A program made the position numbers and the translations under genes. The notes under the pieces were generated by a model. The model made no database searches. It was not told where the DNA came from and saw only the letters and a program-made list of their open reading frames with translations. This document shows, one piece after another, positions 34,801-48,900 of a stretch of 64,000 bases of DNA. Position 1 is the first letter of the stretch. The number at the start of each line of letters is the position of its first letter. Source of the DNA: Thunnus maccoyii (lineage: Eukaryota; Chordata; Actinopteri; Scombriformes; Scombridae); contig NC_056535.1 in the NCBI RefSeq assembly GCF_910596095.1, forward strand, positions 5,737,001 through 5,801,000. Direction: 5' to 3'.

Positions 34801-35807
34801 ACAAACAAACATCTCCCCTTTAGTCCTGCCTGGGTTTCTCCGTTCTTGGTGCTTGCTAGCATAGACATTCTACACTAAGAGTTTTGGAGGTCAGGCCGGT
34901 TTTGTTGGGGCATACATCCATGCAGCCTAACAGCACCGTGCCTTTATTTGGGGCTGTCATCTTGCGCTTGTTGCCGGTAGTTATATAAGAAGCCTCCATA
35001 TTAGGAGCCAACAATGATGTTCAGTCGTGACGTTTGCTGAGGGGACTGGCTGGGATTGAAATGTAAAAATTGAGGCATCATTATGGCTTCCAGTGATTAT
35101 GAGTTACATTATTAAAACACCATTATGACCTGTGTGTTTTGGAATAAAAGAACCATGTCACTTGTTCTATTTGTTCATTGTGAGTCTCAAGGGTATCACT
35201 GATTTTCTCATATGAATGTTTATTTGGAGAGGCAACAATTTGTTAATATAAAAGCTAATGTGTAGATCAAAACAGCAGCCTCTGGGTGCTCAGTGTTGTT
35301 CAGTAACACTGACATTGTGTTCTGCTCTTATGCAATGCAGCTAAATGACTGACAGACAAAAAAGGAAATGGTCCAAAATATGATGTGATTTATAATCCAA
35401 AGCCTATTTTTAAACCAGAAATTCATCACGCTCACAGTTGGCTAAAAACTGCAGAGCACGGTCAGCAAGTGTGTTCGACCTTCTGAGGGAGACCCGGAAG
35501 TCAGGCTATCCCCCCTCACACCCATGAGAGCATCCCTTCCTCCCACGCAGATCCACAGGTTCCCAGGCCTGTTCTGGGTCGGACTGGCCATTATCAGCTG
35601 CGGTAGCCGCTCATTTCATTACTCCAGACAGCGAGTGGTCCTGGAGTACAGTATGATTTAAACTGGAGCTGCCATCTGTTCCTCCACCAGTACCAGGATG
35701 GAGGCTGTGACTCAGATAACATGCATGTTGATGTCAGAAATGAAGCTAAAAACTGCACCGTCCAATCTGAACATGCCTGACAGAGGCGTTCCCATACAAG
35801 GGTTGCT

Positions 35808-35813
35808 TTTATT
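35808..35813 (-). terminator. Possible phactr3 polyadenylation signal
   Basis: TTTATT on the plus strand reads AATAAA on the gene strand, about 1.15 kb after the stop, followed by TG-containing sequence. No nearer hexamer was seen. Confidence 0.4.
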
Positions 35814-36961
35814 TAAAAAAAAAAATTAATATCAGGTAAGAGGCTTCTACCTTCTGAAAGAGGCTTTTCAGTGACCTTGCGTGCACCTACATCACCTATT
35901 GTTATAATGTCTTTGTCTGGGAATAATCAGGAGTTCAGGGAGAAATGTGACGCCAAATCTCAGTAAGCCAGACACAATGGCTTGTTTCTCTCATTGTTGT
36001 TACCCTGCCAGTGTGACATGACATAAAAGTTATTATATCAGCAACACACTTCAAACTGGACAAATGCAGTCAGGTGAACTTGTTTTCATGAGGGAATTTA
36101 GGCTCTCTAACCTGCTTAATGCTCTACAAATGATGCCAGAGAATAATACACGGCATAATGAAAAGCAGCTAATCGCAGCTTGATTTGACATAACAAGGTG
36201 AACTTCACTACAGTTTCATTAGCTGCTTACTAAAGCACACAAATGGGATTACAACCCATTTATGACACACAGTCGGCAATTATCACCCTAATTTCCAAAT
36301 CACATTTTTAAATTCCACACATTATGGCGTGATATTCATATATGATTTGAAAAAGGCACGAAAATATCACTGCACACAAGACAAACAAAAGTTTCTTACA
36401 AATTGAAAACCTGTATTGTGCAGACAATAAATAGTGCTTACAAAGGGATTTTTGTCTCATACACAGACAAGGTTCCTGTTCAAGAACATTTACACTGTTG
36501 ATATGAAACGCATCATCAACTGAATCAGTGAGACTCAGACACAGCACAGGGATGTGACTACTGATACTGGAGTGGGACTGGTTGACTCGGTCACATGCAC
36601 GTTTCCTCCCTGTGGCATCGAAAAAAGGGCATCTTTCAAAAGAGTCTGTTTACAAAAAAAAACAAAAAAAAAAACAATAAAAAGTCTTTGCTTGTCTATG
36701 GCGAATATATGACCTTGATTCTTCCTGCTCCTCTGACAAGGTGAAGTGAGGGTTAAGGAGATGTTCCTCTGAGCAGAAGTGGAGCTTGCTGCATGCGTCC
36801 CCGTCCACTCGCAGCTCCATCTCTAGAGACATAGCCTCTAAGGTTCGCTGGACCCAAATATCAGGACACCCACTGACTGTGGGCCAGGGCGCTGGAAGAC
36901 TCCGTGCAAGGTCTTCACTGACAGAACCAAATATCAGCAACTCTTCACAGAAGAAACCTTG

Positions 36962-36977
36962 CTAAGGCCGGTGGAAC
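36962..36977 (-). CDS. phactr3: phactr3 last coding exon (16 bp)
   Basis: After acceptor CCCTCCGCAG, only the last base of an Arg codon, F-H-R-P and TAG are coding. It completes the invariant PHACTR terminus RFHRP. Confidence 0.93.
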
Positions 36978-39900
36978 CTGCGGAGGGGAAAAAAGAGGGG
37001 AAAGTGTGAACGTGAGCTAAAATATTCTCATTCATCAATCAAGAGTTCTATTATTAGCCCAGTGGACAGTGCTCTTAAAAGCAGCCAATGGTCTCTCTTC
37101 AAAAATTGGGTCTTGCGTAAGCACAACCCCGGCTAATTCAAGGATTTTTTTTTTTTAGCTCCAGACAGCTACTGCCTTGACACAAGCGAAACATAAGCTA
37201 AATATGTGCAGACATTCATTACAGTGGAGAGGTGGTGGAAAAAAAGGATGCAACTTTCTCATCTCAAGAGGGGTTGAATGCAGCTAAATTTGTCCCTACG
37301 CTGCAGGGTGTGTACTCACTGATGTGAAACCCGTCGGATAATGCACCTTTGAGTCTTTGCACAATGTCACACTGACCCTCTTAGACACATCATCTCCTGA
37401 TGAACAAAGCCGACAAAAAGAGCAAACATAATAACGCGGGATCACGCTGACCTTGTCAGATGCTTGCTCGAAGAATGAACTTCCATCTCATTACTTTTGA
37501 ACTCGTTTAGCTCCTTCCGTATCGCTGCCTGCGGGGGAACAAAAGCAACATCAAGCAAGTGTAAGCCCAGGTGCAGCCCTTCATACATAGATGCAGTCGC
37601 TCAGGTGCTGCAGCTCAAATCGTGATGTTATGAAAATGGAAAAACATCTGTTGTTTCTGTGCGGATTATGAAAGCTTAACTGGGTTTAATGAAAAGGAAA
37701 TATTAACCCATCTTTAAACACAATCACAGCATACAAGCGACAAGGAGGTTATATTAGAAACGTTACCATTTCACAACAGATGCCAGGATATGGATACTGA
37801 CTCAAATCCTTATACTAGTATAATATTTTAAAAATCAGTGTAGCTGATCAGGATGCTGTTCTAAAAACACCAGAGAGGTGGTTTTTAGCTACCTTGTCAG
37901 CAGCTGACAGTCTGGTCCAGGGCTTGTCAGCTCTCCTGTCATAGTCCTGAGCTTTGGCCACTTCCACATAGTCACTGAAACGGATGAGGATCTTTCTGTC
38001 CCGCAGCTCGTCCACTGTCGGCCTCTGGTTCAGCTGGAAAATAAACATAACCGTCAGTGGTATCTCTCATTCAGCTCATCCATGCATTCATTCAGCAAAG
38101 TAGAAACGCTGGTAGAAACTAAATGTGAAAAACAACAGCGGGTTAAGGTATTAAGGTTCTGTTTTGACTGGTTGACAGTCCCCTGTGAGAGCTTGTGTTC
38201 TGCCCAAATATGGGATTAAATTGATGAAATTTTAGGGAAATTGCAGCCACCTACCTTTCTGTTGAGCCGCTGTTTGATTTCCCTCCTCTCCTCCTGTTCG
38301 GTCTGGTCATTTCTTTCTGTGGACACAAAAAAAAGACAAGTATTATAACAAAATGCAAGTGAACAGCATCAGTTATATTTCCCGTGTTGATGGAGATCAA
38401 ATGGGAATGACTTGAATCAGAAATGTTTCGCTTTTGGGAGATGCTCAGTCACCGTACCACATGTCAAGTAAATACACTCTCACTGCTTTGATCATGGGAC
38501 TGGACAGTAGATGGAGTGTGTGATTAACAGAGCTAATATGTCTGATCCTCCTCACAATCAATACTCCTAAGTGAGCCGGTCTGAGTAACACAGGACTCGT
38601 GGACTGACTCTGGATCAGCGTTGAGTTAGGGAGTGGGACAGGAGCAGATTAGAGCACTAATAGGATTTATCTTTATTAGATGCAGCAGAGAGATCACTAG
38701 ATGTCACTTCATTTATTTTTAATCTCTCTCTTCATTTCCCCCCCAAAAAAAATATTTGAGCTGTTGAACTAGTTCGGCAGCTTAAAAGGAAGCTGGCACC
38801 TGTCACCGTCTGAGTGCATTTCACTCTCTGGATGAACGCAGTGCAACAGGAACACGTGATTTTTATTCATTTTTTTTTTTTGCATTTTCACTAAAGGCTT
38901 TTAGTGAGACTTGAATGTGTGGTTGGGATATTTTTTTCAATGATGTGTTGAGGATCAGGTTCAGTGTCCTGTGTTTAGTGTGAACACATGTTCTTGTGCA
39001 GGGAGAGACGGGGGCCTGTGATGAAACAGACAGCTGCTCAGAGGATCACAGGTGGTCCGTCTCCACTGGGAGACACAGTTCAGGACAAATGTGAGACTTC
39101 ATTCCTCACGTAGACGTTTCATAATTGTTCGGTATTTCCAGGACAGCCAGACTAGTTTACATTGTTTAAAGTACAACAGTCTGACGCCTTCTCCCTGCAA
39201 GAACTATTCATCTGGATAAAACTGTGGCACTGCCTGAACAATGAACTAAAGTAAGGATTCAAATATGAGTAAAGAGATACAAGAGTGTTAAAAGTGATAC
39301 TAATAGGATTGTAATCAATTTAGCACCTAATATGACTGAATGAGTAAATAAATAAATACATATAAATACATATATATCATATTATGGTTTGGGGGATTTT
39401 AGGTCATCATTTCATGAACAAAAAAAGTCATTTGACCATGATGTCTATATTTGAATTTTCTTGCAAACATGTTTAATAGAATATAGCATCAACTATTGAT
39501 TATCGATTTTTTTTTTATTATTGATTGATCCTCTAATTATTTTCTCAATTAATTTGGTCTATAAAATATGAGAAGAATGTCCATCACAATGTTCCCGAGC
39601 CCAGAGTGATGTCTTCAAATGACTTTTTTAGTCTGATAAACAGTCTCGAACCCAAAGATATTCAGTTTGCAATGATATAAAACTGAAAATCCTCAAGTAT
39701 GAGAAGGAATGAGAGAATGTTTGAAGTTTTTGCTTGAAAAATGACTCAAACTCTGAACTGATTATTAAAATAATTAAAATAGTTGCTATTTTTTTTTCAA
39801 CCATTAATTGATTAATAGACTAATAGGCCTAATTTAAGTAAAAAGTAGGCTACTTACAAAACAGCATAATAATCATATTTTTTTAAAGGCTTACTAGTAA

Positions 39901-42900
39901 TCAAAGTAGTGTGAACATTTTGAAATACCCACTTAGCCCCCATCACAATAGTCTGAAGTCACTATATACAGATATACTTTAGAAACAAACAAACTATAAA
40001 GTCAATACAAACTCAGAAAACGCCTGACAGGAATATTATATGAATTATTACGAAATATGTCAAATTTTTCACAGATTTCTCAAAGGAAAACCACAGATCA
40101 GCCTGTAGTGATGTTTATCTAACTGTTAAATGACACAGACTGTAGATTGTGTTTAGATTTTCCTCAGAGATAAACATGCTGGTGAAGATACTCACGCTTC
40201 AGGATGTTCCGGCTCTCCAGCTCCTCCACCGCCGGCCTCTGGCTCAGTCTCCTGCGGAAAAACACTAAAATTACGTTCTGGACCATTGTGATCCTGCGCT
40301 GCCGGGGTTTTCTCTCTTCAACCCCCCCTTTTGGCACAAAGTCTTTTCAGTCCAACACCTCTACTAGCACTTTGGATGCTTGAGCCGGTGTGCAGAGCGC
40401 CAAGATCCGCACATCCACAAAGCAAACACCGCGTCCCACCTCGAGTCCAAAGAGCGGCTTGTTTTGTAACAATTAAGGCTCCACATCGGGAAAGAAGTCA
40501 GGATGCGCGTTTTATATCGCGCGTCAAAGCCAGTTCAGTAAAGAAAGAGGGGAGACTTTCCCCGGAAAACAGCTTGGATTGAATGTTCCGGTGATGCCGG
40601 GATGGAAAGTTAAGAGAGCAGCGTTGGCTGGAGTCCCGGCGGAGCGGCGGCGGTGTGGAGGATGCTGAGCTCTGAGCTGAGAATGAGAGCTGCAGCACAG
40701 CCTGCTTCCTTTTACCACATGCACTACACTAATGTGAAGGGGTGGGACTGAGGAGGAGATTCCCTATGCACGCACACACGCGCACGCGCGCACACACACA
40801 CACACACGCACACACACACACTGTGGTAGGAGAAAGCACAAGAGTGGGCAGGCTTGTAGGCGGAGTAAACCCATCTAACTCAATTTTTCCTTCCATTATC
40901 AATCTTTATAGCACAATTCATAATGCTGTGGTAAACTGGAGGGTTTCTGAGAAAACAAACATAATGTCCGCATCACTGAGCAACAGATGTAAAGCATCAG
41001 ATAATAGCAGAGCAACAGCAGCACAGCTATGGCCTAAATATTTAATAGCTCCTCTGTACAGTAAACTAGGGCTGCGACTACTGATTATGTTCATGATCTG
41101 TCAGTTTCTCAATTCAGTCTATAAATGTCTGAAAATACTGAGAGAGAAAAAATCACAATTTCCCAGAAGCTGATGTCTTCACATTTATCATTTTTTGAAG
41201 AATAAAAATGCCAAAAACATCCTGGCTGCAGATTCTCAAATGAGATGATTTCATGCTTTCTTCATCATACATTATAGGAAGCTGAATATCTTTGGGTTTT
41301 GGGTTGTTATTTAGACATCTGAAGGCATCATTCTGAGAATTTGATGGGGCACTTTTCACTATTTGCTGACGTTTTTATAGACGATTAATTGATTAATCAA
41401 AAAATAATCAGCAGAATAATCGATGATGAAAATAACTGTTGGTTGCATCTTTAATATTTATTTCACAATATAGAGAAAACCAAAAAATCCTCACATTTGA
41501 GAACCTTGAGCCAGCAAATATTTGGCATTTTTGAGACTGATCAAACTTTCTGACTTATCAACTAACTGTAACTTGTTATATGTAACATGATGGTATAAAT
41601 GTCATGCGGACACATGAGCTGAAAACAAACAGGGGACACTGTCGCTGATACTCAGTCCTCTAAACTAGCATTTATGTGTTAGTGTTTAACAGGATGGTTT
41701 GGCAAAACCAGATTTAGCCTGTGTCACTCCTCAGCATTCCACATCACCCAAATTTTAGGATTCCACACATGACTTTCCAAGATAAATCTCCACTCCTCCC
41801 CCATCCAGACTCACTGCCACTAAATTTGCCACACAGCTGTCAAGACAGCACCAGATTCCCAAAAGTCAGCCTTCTGTTGCATTATAGGATATTATATTGT
41901 GCTTAATCTTTTTTTTTTTTTTTTTAAGTTAGGTTTCCTGGTCCCTGGACCAACTTGAAAAATCTCAGTAGAAGAAGAATGTTAAGCCCTTAAGTGAGGC
42001 ACTTGTCAACTTATTAAAGCTGTCCAGAGCGCCAAAGGAAAAACAAATTGCAGCTTTACAGGCAGCTCCCTGATGTAACCACGTTCAGATGCATTAATGT
42101 GATGTGAAGTGTTGCTGAACACCGCATGTGTGCATAGAAAACCCCTCCCTGAATAAATGAGGTTAAACAAAGATAATTCATCACGACTCACTTGAGAAAA
42201 AGGTGAAGAGCTCATAAAATCCACTTTAATGATGAGCCAGAAAATGATCAGACCACAACGTAGTCACACTCTAACCGTTAGGAGCTGAAAGTATGATTCA
42301 CGTCAGCAGCAGGGACAATGTACAGCAGACTAGATCAGAACATTAGATCAGATGTTGTTCTGACCAGCTCAGTAGCATAAAGTGCTGACCGAGTAATGGA
42401 CATTACATTTACTGGGAACACTGTGTCTTCTTCGGAGCAGGACAACCCCCAACCTCCAAATTATCGAGGTGGACAGACCATTGTTAAGTCACGCAGCAGG
42501 GCAAGCTGGCATCATCTTTAAATTGTCAAAATGACCCTGAAGCACTTACTGTCCCCTGCAAATGCTCTTCACAAGTCTGGTTAGAATAAAACTGAGTGGG
42601 ATTCTGCCATCAAGGCATTTAAACTTTACAATAAGTTTGCATAAGTTTTAAGATTAAGTATCATCTTTCACACCACAAAACAATTCAGACACACTTAAGA
42701 ATGTTATGATTATTTTCTATGTTTTAGTAGAACTATTTTAATTAGGACTACCATTTTTACAGTATATGATACAGTCCTATCACCTGACAAGACTGGCAAT
42801 ATTAGATGACTCTGCAAAACATTTTTTTTTTTTTTACGACCAATGCCCACGTTTTTAAAATTCTCACCTTCTACAATATCTGCACACGGAAACTATGGTA

Positions 42901-45900
42901 TGGTTAAAGTTCAGGAAAAATGTGGTTGAGTTTAAGTAAAGGTTATGGCTATGGTTAATAAAAGCCACAAACATTAAAGGTGCCCTGTGGACATTTCTTG
43001 TAAACAAACAAAGGTTCTGTTTACATTCAATGTTCCTCACCAAAAAATATGGTAAGTATCCTTGATGTCTAACCAACATGTTGAGTGCATCTCCTTCCTC
43101 AAAAGACATTTGCAGGAGTTGATTTTTTTAATACTTAAAGACCCGCATTATTTGCTAACTTGCAGTTTTATTCGTCACTGCCTTTGTTGGTGCTTTGATA
43201 CATCTCTTGGCTCGTTACCGCCACCAACTGTTGATCAGCAGAATAGCAAGAAACTGGCGGCAAACATACACCTGATACAAACCCAACTGGGATATGGTTA
43301 TAAAAACATTGCTCGCTCGCGAACTAACAGAACTAACCTGAACAAAAGGTATGCTAGTAACACTGAGCTAGCTTTCTTCCAAAAGTCTTACCAATTAACA
43401 GTGGTTTGTAACTGTTCTGCTGATGGAGACATCATTTTGCTAACATATTTATATAATAACCTCATTTGTATTTGACTTCAAATCAAATAAACTCAGAGTA
43501 TGTCAAAGATAAAATGATGGAAAACCTTTTATAAGCCACAACAGTTTGTCAACAGCCCTGACAATAATGACACGGTGGATGGCACCTTGGGTGCAGATCT
43601 AAAATAAGCCTGCTGTCCTGTGATGACTTCAGCTGTGACTGGGACCAATGAGGGCTTATAAAACAGGACCACAGACATGGCAATATTGAAAGCTGAGGGG
43701 ACTCGATGTGCTACAGTAAATGGAGCAGAGCCATGGTAGGATGTGTGGTCTGTAGCACAAAACATTCGGGTCAATAGCATTTGCCTCACTTCAGAGTGAA
43801 TCAAGTCTGTACAGCTGTACACTTTAACACAAAAAGATGTATCACATATACTTTATATTAGAAGACTTGTTGTGGATTTAGGGCAAAAATCTAAAAACAC
43901 TGCTATAGAAGCAGGAATGAGTCAGACTGTTTCTATTTTACCAAACAATCCTAATGGGCCTTTAGTCACAGCCTCCTGCAGCGATTTGCGCTTCACAAGT
44001 ACTCACCCACTGCGCTTGATCAGAGTTTAAAGTTGCTCGTTTGTTGGAGAGCTCACCAGCATGTCAAAGAAATGAGCTGCCTGTAAGAGCAAGGGCTGAT
44101 GGGAATGTCAGCCCATGAAAAGTGGAGGAGAACGGGATGAGTCAGGCGCCATGGGCTGGGCGGTGGCCTGCTACTGCCCACTGAGGTGTATCCTAATCCC
44201 TCGCTCCTTCCCTTCAGTGACAGAGCCCGAGGACAGGAGCGCCACGGTCGGATGTGGAGACTGAGTGAGCCCAGGACGGCCTCGGGGACAGGGGTGTGCA
44301 GGGGGCAGTTGCCGGGTAGTTGCCAGGAATAATTAAGGGAAACCTCTTTAACCGTAGCCTACCAGAACCTTAACGTTTATGTAACTTCGATGTCAGCACT
44401 TGGTTGTCTCTAAGTGTTGACCTGGATGTCTTCCACTGTTATAAGGTCATGGATATAATATATAAGACCGTGGCTTTGAGGAAAACAGTGCTTGGACAGA
44501 AATTTCCGGCATCACCTTGACACTCCACTGCACCTATCGTGCACTAATAAATCTCAACGGTTACAGAAATGCTCAGTAAATCGCTGAGCACTTTGAAACT
44601 ACCTTTTATAACTCCCTCTCCTCAAAGGCCTGCTGTGCTATTGATGATAGATGAATGGGACGCATTCAAAGACTCAGACATGAAACCAAGAATCAATTCT
44701 TTATCTAGCCGTTTGTTTGTCTCCGAGGCTTTGCCCTTTAGCACGGGTCCACAGATCAAGCAGGGGATCATGTCTAGCTCTCGAACAACCTGCTGGGAGC
44801 ACAGTGTGGAGGAGGCAACTTCAAATAGCATCGTCCCGCCTCAAACGCTATAGGTTACCACGCATAAGCTTTCAAAAAAGCGGACAAACTTCATCTGGCT
44901 CTGTAAGTGGAGCTACATGCCCAATACATGCAGCATTTTAAAGTAATAACTACAAATACTCAAACATGTGAGTCTGAGTTGAGTGTCTTATTATCCTATC
45001 AAAGTAGCACAACTGTCCTGAAGTAACAGGGTAAATATTGATTACCTAAAACAACATCCATTAGTCAACATAGCAGATCTAAGCTATTTAAAAATCAATT
45101 TCTGATTCTGTTTGCATAATGAACCCTCTTACAGTCAACTGGGAAGCCAGAATCAATGCTGGAGATGGACAATGGCCAGACTGGCCCAACCTCCACCCTC
45201 TACTGTATCTGTTTATTTATAGCCTAAGAAATGTAGCAGTGGGTGGCAAGCAACAAAATTAGCCACAGATGTCACGGGTCACGTCTCTGATCACCGGTGA
45301 TCTAACCCTAATTTGGCACGAGGAGAAGGTTCGGTATGGAGAGAAAAACAACAGCGCTCACTGAGTGGGTGCAGAGACTTTGAGACTTTTGACATTTCAA
45401 TTAGAGGGTACGTGCAGCGAGATCCCTAGAAAAAAAAGCCATTGTATAATGTAAATTACTGCATGTGGGACAGGGATGGTCTATTGTGGTGACAACATAT
45501 AATTTGAGGTTTTCGCCTCATGCCATATATGTGCAGGCTGTGTCATCCGGTGCTTACGTCTCTCCAACTGCTTTACAATATCTGCCAACTCCATGTCCTG
45601 TAATTGGATTGATGCCCGGCTGTGATGCTGCTCGCTGTAAAGGCACAAATAGAAAGCGGACAGGCACATCCTGAGAGAAACGTTCCTCGTGTGAAACCGC
45701 AGAGGCAAAAACTACACACTGTCTTCATTCTTTCAACCCTCAGCTGACTGTAGACGTGTTCTCATGTAGAGAAATGAAGTGGCTAAGTCAGAGAGTCCCC
45801 AACATACATACACTGAGCAAAATGTAACACTGCTCTTTATTTGAAGAATTAGTTAGAAAAAGCAATGGGCTTGATATTTGTAACCAACAACCAAGGGTGA

Positions 45901-48900
45901 TAATCAGTCGTGTTGCTGCAAAATATTCTTTTCACACATACACAACAAAAATGATTTAAGATGATTAAATGATTAAAGACACACTAAACCACTTTTAACA
46001 GGCTGCAGATTTTCTATATGATGGAGCCGTTCAGTCATTCTCTGATCAGTTCTACACCAGCTGAACTGTGCCACCTATAGGAAAGGTAAAGGGGCTGGTA
46101 TACTCCTTAAGATGTGCCTGTCGTATTGTCAGATATCTTCAGAACCCCCCTCCACACCTTTCTAATGGCAGATTAGTGGGGGGAGGGCTGTGCAGGGCCA
46201 TTTCCGTGACTTTCTGACACCAGTGAGCCAACATTCACACCCACTTATCGCAGTGATTGGTCAACTAAGCAGGGTTGAACTCCTCTCTCGAGCTCTCCTT
46301 TTTTCTTTCATGACGGCTATTTATGACGCTTTTCATGTGAACAAACGAGTGCAACTCTATGTCTGCTGTCCAGGAGAGACTGCCTGAAAATAGTGATAAA
46401 CTGCGTCTCCCCCGTCGCCCTCCCCTCTCTGTGGCGGTCAGCTTTTCACTCCGCCTTTGAGTGAAACCGTTCAGAATAAATATAAAAGCATTTGATTTCC
46501 GAGGTAGTCGGACATCACATTGTAAGAACCACTTCAGTGACCAGCAGCAGTTCAGACTTGCAGATGTAGACATGTTAATGTTGCAACCTGCAGGTAAAGA
46601 AACTAATAGCTGCTATTTTAACAGTTGCACCACCTTCAGGAAATGACTGTTACAGCTACAGTTTTTCTTTTATAGCTGCTGTTTTGTTTTGTCTGTTTGA
46701 GGTTTTACATAATCTACAAAATCTACATACAAAACACTTGCTAGATAGAATTAAATCATAAATACAGATGAATGAATAATAATCAAAACAAAAATAAAAT
46801 AAAATAAAATTATAATCACTGTGACAAACTGAATAATTAAACAGAAATATTTTGATGACTGTTTTATTATAGGGATCCATTTATAATTTATATCAATATT
46901 TTTGCCTGACGCTTAAAGTAAAGATTTTTAAGGTGCCTTTAAGGTGAAATAATCAACCATACAAAAATAATTTTATAAAAGCCAAATATATAGTTCAATT
47001 ATTCAGTGACAAAGAAAAACTTTGTCAACCTAATTGTCATTTATTACTTTGTGTTGGCCTATGCAATAACAAGATAATGTCATTTGTTGTTATTACAAGA
47101 ATTTTTTCTTGTTAAAACAGAATAATTTGGTGCATAACAGTAACACAAAAAATCAATAACATGGAAATGATACTATTATAATATGAAATCGACTTTGTTA
47201 AAACAAGGCCATTTTCTTTCTGAGCAAATTAATTTTGTCATGGTGGCAGTAATGTACTTCCGTAGGTAGGAATAGCTTCCTTCTTTAGAAAGTAGGATGT
47301 CAGAGTACACTCAATGAAACTCTCTGAACTCTCCTGCAGCAAATACACTTCAGTTAACAAAACCCTTTCGTTTTGTAAGTCAAACACACACTTACACACA
47401 AAAATGTGAACACAGCAGTTATATAAAAGAAAAACACTGTGTCGTTCTGTCTGCAGGTGGGGAAAGGGTCAAAATGACAGCAGCTATAACTTTCCTTCAG
47501 ATGCTTAAATTACTTTTCTTGCTCATAGGTGGCGCAGTTTGGACTGCTGGTCTAAGCTGCTTTTTGCATCAATTACACTGTGCATCCCTTGTAATTAATA
47601 CAGTTTTGTGCTCCAAGTAAGCTTTGAAAAGTCTTAACTGTAACTAACATAACAGTGCTCTTCATTGTTGTGAAAGCTGAGCATTCAGACATTTCTGGAT
47701 TTTGTGAAAGGGATCTCTTGCCTAGCTGAGTTTTCTTGCCCGCAGGAGAGAGAAAAAAGGGAGGGAAGCCCAAGAAGAGCATGCATTAATATTTCATCTC
47801 TTTTGAAAAGGATTATGAAACTGAAAATATTCTCTGCAGCTCCACATGGAAGAGCAGCCAACCACCATCTGACAGCCTTGGTTGCTTGGAAACTGCTATT
47901 GTGTTGAATGCAGTTCACAGTAATATCATTTTAAAGGAGAGTGAATGAAAAAGAGATTAAAGATCATGCCTAAGGAGACAGTTCTTTTGAAGTGAAATGA
48001 TCAATACAGCCTTATCCTCCTCTCAGTTGACACTTGTGTTTGTTTTAGGATTTTGTGGAGCATGCATTGGCCAAAAAAATGGATATCTGTTGCAACACAA
48101 AAATATTTTCCACTAATTTTTCTACTTGCTCAGAGTTCAGAGTGACTCCCAATCCTGTGTGATTGGGATTTCTAAATGCTAATAATGCTGTCTTGCAGTC
48201 AGCTGCTGCATGGCCAATGCAATACTGGGTTATTTATAGCAGTCCTGGACAGCAGCTGCGGTTAGCTGCTCCATCCAGATTCACACGGTGACTTGAGGTG
48301 TCAGCAGAAATGGGTCTATGTGCCACAAATATCCAATTATTGGTTCCTCCATGGCTCCACAGACTGAGGCAAATACTGAATAAGCTCCTGTCATCATCAC
48401 CATCAGTGCTGTGTGTCTTCCTTCCTCTGCCTTTCTCTTCCTTTATCATCGCTCCTGTCACTTTCTGCCATGTAATAGCCCAAAATGAATGCTGACATGC
48501 TGGGTTTCTGTTACACAGATATTGCACTAAGAAAACCTGGTAGCAGAAATAATCTTGTTTGGGAGTTACACCTTAATGAGCGTGGCTGAAGAGGTTTCTT
48601 GCTGCGCAAAATTAGCTAACAGCAAATTCGAATTGCTGAGAATGTGTAGTAAAAAATTAAGTAAAAACATATCAATGATATGCTTCTAATTCATGAATTC
48701 ATAATCATGGTTGTCATAATCTTGTTACGTCATTCAGCTACAGTAAACAGTTTACCTGATACCTTTATTCTATATGTCTAGACTGAACTCGGAAGGTCAG
48801 ACAAGCTAATCTGGTTAAACCTCTTTCACAAATGAAACCACCAACACTGCAGTGTGCAATTATATGTGTGAAACTGTGGCTTTTGTCCTTCAACCTTTGG

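Larger units (their letters stand above)
31198..36961. other. Convergent spacer between ppp1r3d and phactr3
   Basis: It contains the 3' untranslated regions of both genes. A copy of the CAGTGGTGGAA family lies right after ppp1r3d. An AAT repeat is at 31434, and scattered AT-rich sequence follows. A phrase TTAAAGGCACAGTCTGTGAT at 33325 looks like the left end of another TTAA-type element, but no right end was found. The GC-richer stretch 35450-35720 holds no frame that could be identified. Confidence 0.55.

Noticed and set aside
36650..36940. Minus-strand frame of 96 codons after the phactr3 stop
   Set aside because: It lies in the 3' untranslated region, ends in an A/T-rich low-complexity tail and has no recognised motif.
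40742..41173. Plus-strand frame of 143 codons
   Set aside because: It is made of a CA/CG microsatellite and an AT-rich foldback element.
43062..43475. Plus-strand frame of 137 codons
   Set aside because: It overlaps repeat-like sequence beginning TTAAAGGTGCCCTGTGGA near 42977. No domain was recognised.
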